DNA of 64,000 bases. Source: Pyxicephalus adspersus. Taxonomy: Eukaryota; Chordata; Amphibia; Anura; Pyxicephalidae. Below are positions 22,084 to 31,622 of this stretch, in pieces. The translations under genes and the position numbers were made by a program. Position 1 is the first letter of the stretch, and each line of letters opens with the position of its first letter. The stretch is from contig NC_092862.1 of the NCBI RefSeq assembly GCF_032062135.1, positions 69,771,398-69,835,397 on the forward strand, read 5' to 3'. The notes under the pieces were generated by a model, which ran no database searches, was not told the origin of the DNA, and saw only the letters and a list, made by a program, of their open reading frames with translations.

Positions 22084-22443
22084 ATGAGTTCTTCAAGAAG
22101 AAGTTGTTTAAATTACCCTATTGTATTTTGCTACATTTGTGGTGAATATTCTGAGAAAAAACTGAGAAGAAATATTGCAGAATTAGTGAAACAAGCATAT
22201 CTTGCATATTTTGGTAGTAAACTGGGGGGCCAAGATAAGTACTGGGCTCCCCATATGGTATCCAAGACTTGTGTAAAGTGTCTACGTCAGTGAATAATGA
22301 TTGTTATTTTAGTGCTGTGAATGTAAAAGGTTTCAATCTTTACAAAAAACACAAGTGGGAGTACCCCGATTTGGAATCAGCAAGATGACCTGTGCCACAT
22401 GGTGCTGATGTTCCCATACCAGTACTCAGTGCTGGTATGGGAA
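22084..22443 (+). pseudogene. unnamed transposon-associated zinc-motif protein, N-terminal fragment
   Basis: The frame from ATG 22084 contains CYICGEYSEKKLRRNI, LVKQAYLAYFGSKLG, QDKYWAPHMVSKTCVKCLR. After a small deletion and frame change it continues with NNDCYFSAVNVKGFN, HKWEYPDLESA and PVPHGADVPIP. I recognise this order (C-x2-C, WAPH, CVxCL, CYF, PVPHG) from many predicted proteins of fish, frogs and arthropods that behave like transposon genes, but I cannot name the superfamily. The Cys pairs probably bind zinc. The piece between CVKCLR and NNDCYF that the family normally has is missing, and a TGA lies before PVPHG. It ends at a 13-bp inverted repeat GTTCCCATACCAG (22411-22443). Confidence 0.65.
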
Positions 22444-22791
22444 CAATTCGCTGGTTTGATGAAGGGGGCTGGGGGGAGTGCTGAGCCTGAACAGCCCCCT
22501 CTATGCGCACCCGACGGTCTCGGCCGCCGGAGCGCTGGAGTCCCAGCATGCCCCAAGGGTCCAGCGCTGCTCCAGGAGCCGGAGGCGGGATCCTTCTGCA
22601 GCCTGCGGTGTAATCGAGTCCTCAAAGGGAAAGGCTGCGCGGCGTGGGATCCGAGAGGAAGCGGTGGAGCTGGCCAGGGAGGAGACGGTCCGGCCAGGAT
22701 GGAGGTAGCGGAGGCTCCAGGGAGGACTCGGGAGTCGGCTCGAGTGATGGTGGCTGCGACACAGGGCAGAAGAGGTTCAGCGGAACCATGG

Positions 22792-23026
22792 AAGATGGCG
22801 GAGGGTTCCGGTCCCCGTGCGGTTGGGCGGAGTAATGACACCAGAAGAGGGCGCGACCGGATGAGTTTTTCCGTGTCGCAGTCGGCGCCCGGAAGTGACA
22901 TCACAAGCCATCGCCAGGAAGTGAAAGTTTTGAATAGAGAGGACGCGCGGACAGAGGAAGGAGCACAGTCAGAAGGGGAGAACTTCTGGAATCGGATGGA
23001 TCGGAGGCTTCAGGTCAAGATGGCGG
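22792..23026 (+). promoter_or_regulatory. two YY1-like sites in the element's leader
   Basis: AAGATGGCGG occurs at 22792-22801 and CAAGATGGCGG at 23016-23026. Both match the known YY1 core (AAGATGGCGGC). YY1 sites downstream of the start site are common in promoters of retroelements. Binding here is inferred. Confidence 0.5.
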
Positions 23027-23063
23027 TACAGCGGCTGAGGGGCCCAGCGGCATCCGGCAGCCT

Positions 23064-23069
23064 GGTGAG
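23064..23069 (+). promoter_or_regulatory. strong splice donor in the DIRS-type leader
   Basis: CTG/GTGAGTACC is a near-consensus donor. It could join to the TTTTCCTCTTGTATTTGCAG acceptor ending at 24640, removing gag and RT and giving a spliced message for the SGNH frame. Confidence 0.45.
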
Positions 23070-23292
23070 TACCTGGCTGTGTGGGACCAGGGAAGGAGGG
23101 AGGGGGGAAAAAATACTGTTTGGGGTGGGATTTAATTAGCCGGTAGGGATGTTTTAATGATACAAAACGTTTTGGGGCGGCCAGGTCTGGGGTCCAAGGA
23201 TAAGGGGATTGCTGGGGGGGTGTTCAGAAGTGGGTGATCTACTGCGGGGTTTGCGGGCTTTATTGTGCAAATTTGAAGGGAGTCAGTTAAAC

Positions 23293-24198
23293 ATGGGTAG
23301 GTCTGAAGCAAACCAAGCTATGCCTAATGTAGGTCAACGCGGTGTTCAAAAGGATGCGGCCGGGAGCGGTAGCGGTCTTTCTACACCGCATTCAGGATTG
23401 TCGGCAGGTATGAGTGCTGGAGGAACTCGTGAGAGTGAGGTGCGTAAAGGAGAAGGTGAGTCAGTTAGTACGAGTGTTACTGATGGGGCAAAAGGGGAGG
23501 TGTATGTATGTTTTGAGGGACCTTTGGGTGCACATTTGGCAAAGGAAGTGAGGGAAAAAATTTGGAAGGGGGATTATGTTGAAATATTTTCTTTATTGCT
23601 GGTGGAGAGATTTGGTGGCCGGGATCCGAAGGTCAGGGAAGGTAAGAGAACTGGGGAGGAGAAGGGGCTTTGGAGCCAGATTCCTCGCACTTTACAAAAG
23701 TGGCTACAAGCTTTTGCTATTTTAGCAAGCATAGTGGGTGAACGTGCGCCGGAACATTGTTCGGCTCTTTTTTGTTATTTTGACGCCATCAGCGAGGCCT
23801 ATCGTATCTATGGCGGGGTTGCCTGGCTCAGATACGATGAGCAATTTAGGCAGCGTAAAGCTATGCGGCCAGGCATGCGATGGGACCAACGAGACATCAG
23901 TTTATGGATGCGGCTGATGACATCGGCCAGATTGAACAGGCCGTCGTTTCAAGGAGGTGGTGGAGGTGCAGGAGCCGCGGGGACCCTGACAGGTAAGAAA
24001 AAAGGGCTCTGTTGGTTGTTTAATGAGGGAACATGCAAGTTTGGAACGACCTGTCGTTTCAAGCATGAGTGTTCCTCTTGCGGGGGAGGTCACCCTGGAG
24101 CCCACTGTATGTTCAAAGGAAGAGGTAGGGCCAGTGAGCCTGTGGGAAAAAGGGATGACTCCAGTGAGGGTGGAAAGCATGCGGCATTTCCTAGGTAA
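23293..24198 (+). CDS. DIRS-type gag-like protein with CCCH finger and zinc knuckle
   Basis: I chose ATG 23293 (MGRSEANQAMP); the frame is open from 23209. After a Gly/Ser-rich N-terminus comes a conserved-looking segment WSQIPRTLQKWLQAFAI, HCSALFCYFDAI, AWLRYDEQFRQRKA and RWDQRDISLWMRLM, known from gag ORFs of vertebrate DIRS-type elements. Then KKKGLCWLFNEGTC opens a C-x7-C-x5-C-x3-H finger, directly followed by CSSCGGGHPGAHC, a knuckle-like cluster. These should bind RNA in the particle. The frame is intact to TAA at 24196, unusual given the broken RT. The RT frame overlaps its end in another frame. The element as a whole is not functional. Confidence 0.8.
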   Translation: MGRSEANQAMPNVGQRGVQKDAAGSGSGLSTPHSGLSAGMSAGGTRESEVRKGEGESVSTSVTDGAKGEVYVCFEGPLGAHLAKEVREKIWKGDYVEIFSLLLVERFGGRDPKVREGKRTGEEKGLWSQIPRTLQKWLQAFAILASIVGERAPEHCSALFCYFDAISEAYRIYGGVAWLRYDEQFRQRKAMRPGMRWDQRDISLWMRLMTSARLNRPSFQGGGGGAGAAGTLTGKKKGLCWLFNEGTCKFGTTCRFKHECSSCGGGHPGAHCMFKGRGRASEPVGKRDDSSEGGKHAAFPR

Positions 24199-24590
24199 GT
24201 ACCCGAACAGAGTTGCAGCAGTGTTGTTAGAAAAGGGGTTTTCAGAGGGTTTCAGAATTCCGTGTAATTTGGTTAATATTCCCCGGGGGTCCAGGAACTT
24301 ATGGTCAGCCTTTGCACATCCTGGGGTGGTTATTGCCAAGCTGGCTAAAGAAGTGGCTTTGGGCCGCATGGCGGGGCCTTTTGGGGAACCCCCGTTGGTT
24401 GAGATAGTTGTTTCACCATTGGGAGTAGTTCCCAAGTGGGAGCCACAGCAATTTAGATTGATACATCATCTTTCCTATCCGAAGGGAGATTCGGTTAATG
24501 ACAGCATTGATCCGGAACTCTGTAGGATGGCTTATGCTTCGTTTGATGATGCGGTTTTCGTTTCGGAAAGGTTTTTGTTGTAACGGCATA
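24092..24590 (+). pseudogene. DIRS-type reverse transcriptase, N-terminal fragment
   Basis: In the +1 frame relative to gag: RHFLGKYPNRVAAVLLEKGF, GFRIPCNLVNI, KLAKEVALGRMAGPFGEPP, SPLGVVPKWEPQQFRLIHHL, SYPKGDSVND and YASFDDAV. This is the typical start of a DIRS-type RT, up to just before the first catalytic Asp region. The family then has palm, RNase H and recombinase; here homology stops at about 24555 and a stop codon follows. The roughly 100-base overlap with gag suggests frameshifting or reinitiation in the parent element. Confidence 0.8.
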
Positions 24591-24640
24591 AAAATATCCA
24601 AAGAAACCGGAGGCTGGTATTTTTCCTCTTGTATTTGCAG

Positions 24641-25236
24641 GTGTTCCACAATGCCTGATATGGATACTGGGGCACTCATTTTGGTATTGGGGCGGCAGAA
24701 GGGCTGATATGCGACGGAGTGGCAGGCAGCTGAGTTTGTGTCAGGATGTAGCTCAGATCCGCTGGATAGGAATACCAGGTATGCAGTGGAGAAGAGTGTT
24801 GCCGGAGGTTAACAGGTTTGCAAGTTTGGACAGACCTCCTAATTTGCTGTTGATTCATGCTGGGGGTAATATTTTGGGGGTTAGGCCTATGCGGGAATTA
24901 ATTAGGAACATTAAGTTTGATTGTCTAAGAATTTGGGCAGCGTTTCCTGGGATAATTTTGTTGTGGTCGGATATTGTGGCGCGAAAGGTGTGGCGGCATG
25001 CTCGGTCAGCAGAAAGGCTTACCAAGGCTCGCATCAAAGTGAATAAAGAAGTTGGGAGGTTCATAGTTCGCAAAGGCGGTTTAGCTTTGCGACACAGTGA
25101 AATGGAAGCAGAGCCTGAGCTTTTCTTACCGAGGGAAGGTGTCCACTTAAATGTGGTGGGTATCGATTTGTGGCTGTTGAGCCTGGAGGAAGGCTTACAG
25201 AGGGCCTTACGGGTGTGGAGGCGCTCGCAAATATAA
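24641..25236 (+). pseudogene. SGNH-hydrolase-like protein of the DIRS-type element
   Basis: The frame follows a TTTGCAG acceptor and has LIWILGHSFWYWGGRRADM (block I, GHS in place of GDS; Ser codon 24676-24678), WIGIPGMQWRRVLPEV (block II Gly), LLLIHAGGNILG (block III Asn), FPGIILLWSDIV, INKxxxRF-like VNKEVGRFIVRKGG, and LPREGVHLNVVGIDLWLLSL (block V His, with Glu where Asp is usual). SGNH enzymes are esterases or lipases; similar domains accompany some Ngaro/DIRS and CR1/L2 elements, with unknown role. It is open to 25236 without a stop. There is no own start before the GHS block, so expression would need splicing. I call it a pseudogene only because its element is deleted. Confidence 0.75.
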
Positions 25237-25601
25237 GGTATCATATTTGTGGCTGGTGGCTTTCTTTTATAGGGTCCATGAAAGGGTTAAAGTTGTTGGG
25301 GAAGAAAATAAGGGGGGTGAGGCACGGTAGTATTTTGGGTCTCTTGGTTGAGGGTGGCCTTGCACGACACTCGGTTGTCGTGGGGGCCAGGTGGTTAGAG
25401 GTGGTCATCCGCTGATTGTCCGCGAGGCGGTGTGAGGGCGCCTGGGGGCCTGGTTAATGAGCGGAGGTAATTTCTGTTTTTGCTAATTAAAATTAAAATT
25501 TTTCATGGACCTGGAAGAAAGAAATAATTTGGTATGCCGCGTGGGAGGGGATGTTTTAAAATGTTTAGAAAATGTTTTCATGGGCTATTGTTTGAGAAAT
25601 G

Positions 25602-25603
<2 letters not shown>

Positions 25604-25665
<62 letters not shown>

Positions 25666-25668
25666 TTT
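25604..25668 (+). repeat. (AT)n and poly-T microsatellite
   Basis: About 45 bases of AT repeat followed by about 20 T, within the 3' tail of the DIRS-type element. Confidence 0.95.
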
Positions 25669-25720
25669 GAAGTGGTTAAATAAAACGGGCTGCTATGGCC
25701 AATTGTAATCCAACAAACAT

Positions 25721-26855
25721 TTTTGTCTAGAGTCTTTATTTAAGTATGTAAATAAAGAGGGTTAGGGTGCAGTTGGTCTTGGGTCAGCCGTCATGGATCA
25801 GTCCACTCTACCCTAGTCACGTGTTTTACCCTGAATTGCCGCAATTATCCGCGACATTACATAGGCGTTTATAAAAGTTTTACTTTTGGGTTTAATGTAC
25901 CCCTGTACTCATTCCCCAGGGTGGAGTGGTGGAGATCTGGGAGTATACTTATTAAAGGGGGCTTCCAGATTCCAAAGACCTGCTAGAACACTTATAAAAG
26001 CCCCCATTGTTTTCAATGGAAGCTTTCATAAAAAGCTTAAAAACACTTTGTAAAAGCCTATATTACGTTCAAGGGAGCGTTTTCAAGCGTTTACACTGCC
26101 TTTTAATTTTTTAAACATTGTAAGCAGGGTTTAAGATAAAGCTCATAAACGTGCTTGAAGGAAACGTCCTGGTGTAGATTAGCCCATTGGAATGCATGGG
26201 GATTTCAAACATTTAAAAGCCCATGTTGGGGAAAAGCAGGGGAAACAGTCCATGTAGACTAAGCATTAGATAAAAATATGTTATAATGAATTTATTCCGT
26301 CATTGATTATCATGTTTGAATTGTGAAAGTGATGTTTTTAATATTCAAAATAATTTTTTAAGAATGTTTAGTGAATAAATATTGCAATTTTAAATTGGTG
26401 GATTGAAAAAGAATATTTTTAGGTACCAAAAAAGTTCCCTAAAGAAGATTTATAGTGTATAATTGTGATTATCGGGGCGTGGTACCATAACCATTTCCCC
26501 CATTTAATTATTTACTAAATCACAAATTCTATGGTGTATGATCGGCATTGTTGACTACTTTGCCAAGCATACACTAAGTTAAAGCATATCCACTGATTAA
26601 AGCACAGCTGATAGTGTGAAAAAAAAGGATTACAGCCAAAATGAAAAGTCCGTAATTCTAATGGCTAGATACATATCTGTGGTTTAATTTAAACCTGCTG
26701 TAAATAAGTACAAGAAAAGTGATTAATTTAGATTCTGTTAACATTTGTGATTTAGGGGAAAAAAAGAAACAAGAGATGACGCTGATGAAAATGTAATTTA
26801 CCCAGCCTACATATTTAACAACAGGTAGATTTATCTAAAAAGAAAAATTATCTTG
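25721..26855. other. no gene recognised
   Basis: The first part (to about 25860) may still be DIRS-type terminal sequence: TAGGGTGCAGTTGG and CCACTCTACCCTA look partly inverted. Around 25990-26180 there are several AAAAGCCC/AAAACGCTT-type words, possibly an old short element. The rest is AT-rich. Confidence 0.35.
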
Positions 26856-26859
26856 GTGG

Positions 26860-26985
26860 TCTGTTTATAAAACAGTGAATCTGACATTCCCTCAAACATT
26901 AACATAGCTAATTAATTACTGCCAATGAAACACACGGACCTGGAAGATTCCAAGGAAGGAATTTCCAATTTCCCATTTCATAAAT
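26860..26985 (-). mobile_element. short palindromic repeat, GGGAATGTTTGAGG family
   Basis: Contains GAATCTGACATTCCCTCAAA and CACACGGACCTGGAAGATTCC, the inverted form of blocks in the copies at 19555 and 59965. Confidence 0.6.
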
Positions 26986-27336
26986 GGAGCTTGTTGTCAA
27001 TTATATAATTGTGCATCGGATTTTAAATTTATTTTTATTTAATATTAGTGACAATAGTTAGCAGGACTAATAGAAAGGGTGTGTGCAACATTCCATCCAA
27101 AACTTATTTTTAACAAAAGTAAAGTAAAAAGCAACTAGAAAATGACTTGTTTTTTTCTCTGTTGTGTCTCATGCCCACTGGACCCTTATATGTCTAATTT
27201 TTATTTTATTATACATTAAGACACATAGAAGTGTATAATAAACAATGAATCATGCCAACCCTTATTTCTTGTTAAATAAAGACAATTGATCTTAATCACT
27301 TCAGCTCTGGCAGTGGTTTATCTCTACTGACTATAG

Positions 27337-28047
27337 TAGGGGGTCAAACTCAAATACACAGAGGGCCAAAATTCAAAACTTAGACAAAGTCGTAGGACAA
27401 TCTTAAAATGTATTGAAAAGACTGAGGAAATTTTTCCTATCCATTAGATACAAACCCTTTTTATATGAAAACAAAGAAAATTTTGCTTCACATTCAATCT
27501 GGAACTAGCTTATAATAGAGAAAGAGGCCTAATTTAGTTTTTTTTTTTTTTTTTCGCCTTACTCTAGAATCTTACGCCTCTTACTCTATTTGTAGCCTTC
27601 TGAGTTAAATTTCAATGGTAACCTTTTTGTACAGGCTAACAATAATAATACCAATATTCTTCTATGAAAATCCAACCATTCAAGTCCATGCCTTGGAGTA
27701 ACAAGGAAAAGTACAGCTGAGGGGGAGTGCTGGAAATGCCAGACGCGACCAATGCGAAGGGAAAATCTTATGTGAGTTGCTGGCTGCTGAAACTCCCTCT
27801 TCATTGAAAAAGCGTTGCTACTAAAATTCCCTGCATTATTTGCATCTATAAAACAGTCCATTGCGGGGCCAGGCATAGGCAGAGAGCCTGCTGGTCTATA
27901 GACATGTGTGATTCTGGGAATTGTAGTAGCGGCGCTATTTCAATGCAGTGGCGGGCCAGCTGCAATTTATATTTAGGATTCCTTTAGGGCCAAAAAAAGG
28001 ATGTTGGGGGCCAGATTTGGCCCCCGGGCCAGAGTTTGACACCCCCT
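27337..28047. mobile_element. hAT-like non-autonomous element, GTCAAACTC ends
   Basis: The left end GGGGGTCAAACTCAAATAC is answered by GAGTTTGACACCCCC at the right, next to a GGCCCCCGGGCC block. The internal GAGGGCCAAAAT and GGGGGCCAGATTTGGCC segments are typical of a vertebrate hAT-derived family. Flanks GACTATAG and GACCAGAG match at six of eight positions, consistent with a decayed 8-bp target duplication. No transposase remains. Confidence 0.7.
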
Positions 28048-28336
28048 GGACCAGAGCAATATTTTATTATTGCTCCAAATGAAAGTAGTATATTATTGTT
28101 TTTACAGGATAGAAAATGTTTTATTTTTAAAATATTATAGTGTATTTATTATTATAGGAATATAGGATATTCTCTGTGAATCCATTGAACAGGTTGAAAA
28201 TCAACTTGTTAGGTATGTTATTTAAGTGAGGTTTTGATGATCCTAATTATGTAATCAAGTGCAAGCAAAAATTATTTTTTTCCCTTTCACATGATTAGTT
28301 ATTGTTTGCAAAATAAATGACACATAATGACATGTA

Positions 28337-28874
28337 CCGTATTTTACGGTATATATGGCGACTGGGCGTATAAGACGACCCCCCACTCTAACCAATCATT
28401 TGGGGGTCGTGTTATATGCCCAGTATTGTACTGTTCCTTCTGCCTGTCAGATCTCACTATTGTGAGAGAACTGAGAGGCAGAAAGAACTGTACACTACTA
28501 GTTCTAAGTAATGAATGGGCACGTTCCTTTAATGAATGGGCGTGTTCCAGTGAAGAGCCAATCCAGGCTCTGCACTGGAGAGCCAATCCAGGCTCTCCAC
28601 TGGAGAGCCAATCCAGGCTCACGTCCTGCTTTTCAGCTTACACGAGTCCTGCTGTGAAGCAACGCGAGCCTGCCCAGGAGGACTCGTGTAAGCTGAAAAG
28701 CAGGAAGACAGAAGGAGGCACAGGAGGACTCGCAGGGACGCCAGACCAGAGAGGGGACTCGCGGGGACACCGGACGCTGCAGGTAAGTACTGGTACCCGG
28801 CATACAAGACGACCCCTGACTTTGTCATAGATTTTTCGGGGTTAAAAAGTCGTCTTGTACGCCGGAAAATACGG
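28337..28874. mobile_element. TA-flanked inverted-repeat element, CCGTATTTT family
   Basis: Ends are CCGTATTTTACGG and its near complement CCGGAAAATACGG, each bordered by TA, as for the Tc1/mariner superfamily. Near both ends are (C)GTATAAGACGACCCC and AAGTCGTCTTGTACGCC blocks. Inside are three copies of GGAGAGCCAATCCAGGCTC (28553-28620), an inverted pair around CTTTTCAGCTTACACGAGTC (28630-28653 and 28678-28701), and another around TACTGTTCCTTCTGCCT. A related copy lies at 37556-38013. No coding capacity. Confidence 0.8.
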
Positions 28875-28974
28875 TATATAGAAAATAATTTCTTCTTTTA
28901 AAGGCTTTGGTTGATTTTTGTTCTTTATTCTGTTTCATTTTTGTGATGTGTAAAAGGGACACTGAAAAGAACTA

Positions 28975-29066
28975 ATATTACTAATATTTATTTATTTTTC
29001 ATTTTATGTACAGCGCTGCGTAATATGTTGGAGCTATATAAATCCTGTTTAATAATAATAATAATA
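28975..29066 (+). mobile_element. L2-type LINE/SINE 3' tail
   Basis: CAGCGCTGCGTAATATGTTG, GAGCTATATAAATCCTG and a terminal (AAT)n form the 3' end shared by amphibian L2-type elements; the same end is seen inverted at 31324, 35135 and 41290. Confidence 0.75.
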
Positions 29067-29395
29067 ATAATAATAATGTAGAGGATACAAATTGTAAAGG
29101 ATAGGGATTGGGAAACAAATATTTAAACAAATGGTGACTACGAAGCTGTTTAACTAAACCCTGCTGAAACTTAATTAGGGAATAATCGTTCAACTGTGCA
29201 GTTAAATGGTCAGGTATTTCAGATGGATGGCTGGTTTTAGTATGCTGAAGAGGAGGGGTAAAAGAAGCAGGGTGTCTTCCACTAGTGTTAGTTGAATAGC
29301 TCACTATTCGATTCAACAGCTATTCGATCGAATAGTGAGAAATTCTCCGGGTGACCTTGGTTCGGGTTTAAAGATTTTGCAAAAATCGATGAACT

Positions 29396-29553
29396 TTGTC
29401 AGGTGGTTAAATCCCCTCACTTTCCTGGTCCCCGCTGTGATGATCCGTTCTATTCCAGCGTCGATCTCTAAAAAAAAATACTCACCTTCTCCCCGCAGCT
29501 CCTCCGGACACGTCCGTCCTCTTCTGTCTTCATCCGGCGAGTGCAGTATATAT
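29396..29553 (+). mobile_element. TTAA-family element, left part, cut by a mariner insertion
   Basis: AGGTGGTTAAATCCCC begins it; TCCCCGCAGCTCCTCCGGAC, ACGTCCGTCCTCTTCTGTCT and CCGGCGAGTGCAG match copies at 49268 and 63415. It stops at the mariner end at about 29554; I do not find its right part. Confidence 0.7.
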
Positions 29554-30470
29554 ATTTACATGAGGGGGTGCTGAGAAATCCCTGGCTTTGCCCAGAAGGA
29601 AGAGAGCCAGAGTTATGAAATAACACATTTGTTCAACATATTCCCCCCTGAGACTGATGCACTTGGTACAGCATAGTTGCAGCTTTTCTAGACCGTTCAA
29701 ATAAAAGTTCTTTGGTTCTGCCGCAAACCAGCTCTCAGCAGCATCTTTGACGTCTGTAATGTCCTCAAAACGTTTCCCCTTCAGGTGTTTCTTTAAATTC
29801 AGGAAGAGATAATAGTCCGAAGGGGCCAGGTCATGTAAGCAGGGGAATGGTGGACCAGTTGGAAACCCAGGGTGTTCAGTTTGGCAGCCACAACATTGGA
29901 TGTGTGCACAGGTGCATTGTCCTGCAAAAAAGATCCCTTTGGTCAACTTTCCACGGTGTTTAGTCTTAATTGCCTCCTTCAGCTGGTCCAGGAGGTTAGC
30001 ATAATACTGTCCAGTGATACTAGAGCCCTAAGGTAGGTAGTCCACCAACAGAATACCGTCTTTGTCCCAGAAAACAGACGCCATGACTTTTTTGGCCGAT
30101 TTCTGGGTTCGGAACGTTTTCTGCCGTATAACCCGCTGTGGCGCCATTCCTTTGACTGTTCCTTGGTTTCAGGATCATAGATGTGGAACAAGGTTTCATC
30201 CTGAGTCACTAACCTAGCCAAAAATTCCTGTGCAGCTTTAAAATGGGCCAAAATGGCTTTGGATGCTTCAACTCGTTCCTTATTCTGATCACTGTTCAAA
30301 CATTTTGGCACCCACTTCACTGAAAGCTTGCGCATGTCTAGGATAGTGGTGATAACATATCCAACATGCTCCCGTCAAATGTCAAGTATCTGGGGTATCA
30401 TTTTTGCGGACATTCGCCAGTCCTCAATAATCAGCTCATGGACAGCAGCACATATCTCAATCATTCGTTA
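29554..30470 (-). pseudogene. mariner-type transposase, truncated and frameshifted
   Basis: Read on the minus strand: AAVHELIIEDWRMSAKMIPQ, MRKLSVKWVPKCLNSDQ, FLARLVTQDETLFHIYDPE (first catalytic Asp), then after frame changes QDNAPVHTSNVVAA-like sequence (second Asp) and HDLAPSDYYLFLNLKKHLKG (third Asp of the DD34D triad), ending KLQLCCTKCISLRGEYVE. At least two frameshifts are present (near 29925 and 29850) and an early stop near 30375. The 3' end CATGAGGGGGTGCTGAGAAA at 29559 looks like a mariner terminal repeat. The 5' end breaks off near 30470 without a matching repeat. It sits in a TTAA-family element next to a TATATA target. Confidence 0.88.
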
Positions 30471-31323
30471 CTGACTTCATAAAAGCTCTACTTCAATAAT
30501 TCAGTACACCTACCACAAGATAATATATTGATTTTACAAATAGTTTGAATCAATCTGGCTGTAATAAAACTCCAGCCTTTAGATGATGCCTGCTCTGCCC
30601 GTTCTCAGATACACCTTACACAGAGAGGAAGTAGGACCTCGTTCTACTCCAACACTGGGCTCTTGCCAAGGTGTGTTTTTAAACATAATAACACTGTCTG
30701 TGTGTAATCAAGTGTATGTTGGGGTCTAGGAAAAAACATCAACACATTCTATTATCCAGTTATTTCGTGCAGCGATACTCCACACAGTGGGACAAAGTTA
30801 CCTAAAATAAGACTGCAAAAATGCAAACATATGAGCATTTCTACAGTGTCTCAAAAAAATGTAATATATTGAATTGTATGGCTGTTAATGGTGTTTGTTC
30901 ATGAAGAAATGAAGAATGGTCTGCAGAATACACAATTTATGCGACCTTCAATGGCTGTAATTGTTTTATGGGATAGTCTGCACTAAATTGGCATATTATA
31001 CCTCCCTAAATGTTTTAAATCTTGTGTGTAGACATGTTTTATTTTGCTAATGCACTTTAATTCTTAAAGGTGTTCCTTTAATTAAAAACAACTATCTTGA
31101 GATTTATATTCCCTTGTCCTTTTCGCTCTACACAGAAAGATCCCCCCTCCTGCTGTTAAAAAAGAAACTAAATAACGTTTATGTTAAGTAAATTTTAATT
31201 GAACTTTTTACCTTTACTTAAATAGAGTTTTAGACCAGTAAATTTATTTGTAGTTACCTAAGTTTTTACTAGAGTAATGCTACTTTTACTTGAGTAGAAT
31301 ATTTTAGTACTCTTTCTACCTCT
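30471..31323. other. no gene recognised
   Basis: AT-rich sequence without recognisable coding or repeat signal. Confidence 0.4.
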
Positions 31324-31622
31324 GTTCTTATTATTATTACACAGGATTTATATAGCGCCGACATATTACGCAACACTTTACAAAGTCCATAGTCATGTGA
31401 CTAGCTGTCCCTCAAGGGGGCCCACAATCTAATGTCCTTATCATAGTCTTATGTTTAATACAGTTTAAGGTCATTTTTTGGAATGTGGGAACAAACCTGG
31501 CAAAACACAGAGAGAACCTGCAAACTCCATGCAGATAGTGTCCTGGCCAAGATTCAAACTTGGGACCCAGCACTTCAAAGGCCAGAGTGCTAACCTCTTT
31601 GCAAAGCTAATCCTGATATAGA
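31324..31622 (-). mobile_element. L2-related short element
   Basis: From the (TTA)n tail it reads TATATAGCGCCGACATATTA, CGCAACACTTTACAAAGTCC, GGGGCCCACAATCTAATGTC, GAGAACCTGCAAACTCCATG, CAGATAGTGTCCTGGCC and GCCAGAGTGCTAACC. This block order is frequent in frogs and fish and shares its 3' end with L2 LINEs, so it may be an L2 subfamily end or an L2-dependent SINE. Orientation follows from the tail. Confidence 0.75.

Larger units (their letters stand above)
22445..25720 (+). mobile_element. DIRS/Ngaro-type tyrosine-recombinase retrotransposon, internally deleted
   Basis: A GC-rich leader (22445-23100) precedes a gag-like ORF with CCCH finger, an overlapping N-terminal RT frame, and an SGNH-hydrolase frame, then a non-coding tail with AATAAA near 25680. 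This set and order fit vertebrate DIRS/Ngaro-type elements, some of which carry an SGNH hydrolase. The RT palm, RNase H and tyrosine recombinase are absent: RT stops at about 24555 and hydrolase begins at 24641. Terminal repeats were not resolved, so both limits are approximate. Confidence 0.75.

Noticed and set aside
22377..22904. 175-codon minus frame in the GC-rich leader
   Set aside because: It is antisense to the DIRS-type leader, is Pro/Ala/Arg-rich from base composition, and has no recognisable domain.
27586..27876. 96-codon minus frame
   Set aside because: It is inside the hAT-like non-autonomous element and matches no transposase segment.
28553..28620. Regularly spaced short repeats, considered as a CRISPR array
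   Set aside because: Only three units without unique spacers, inside a eukaryotic inverted-repeat element.
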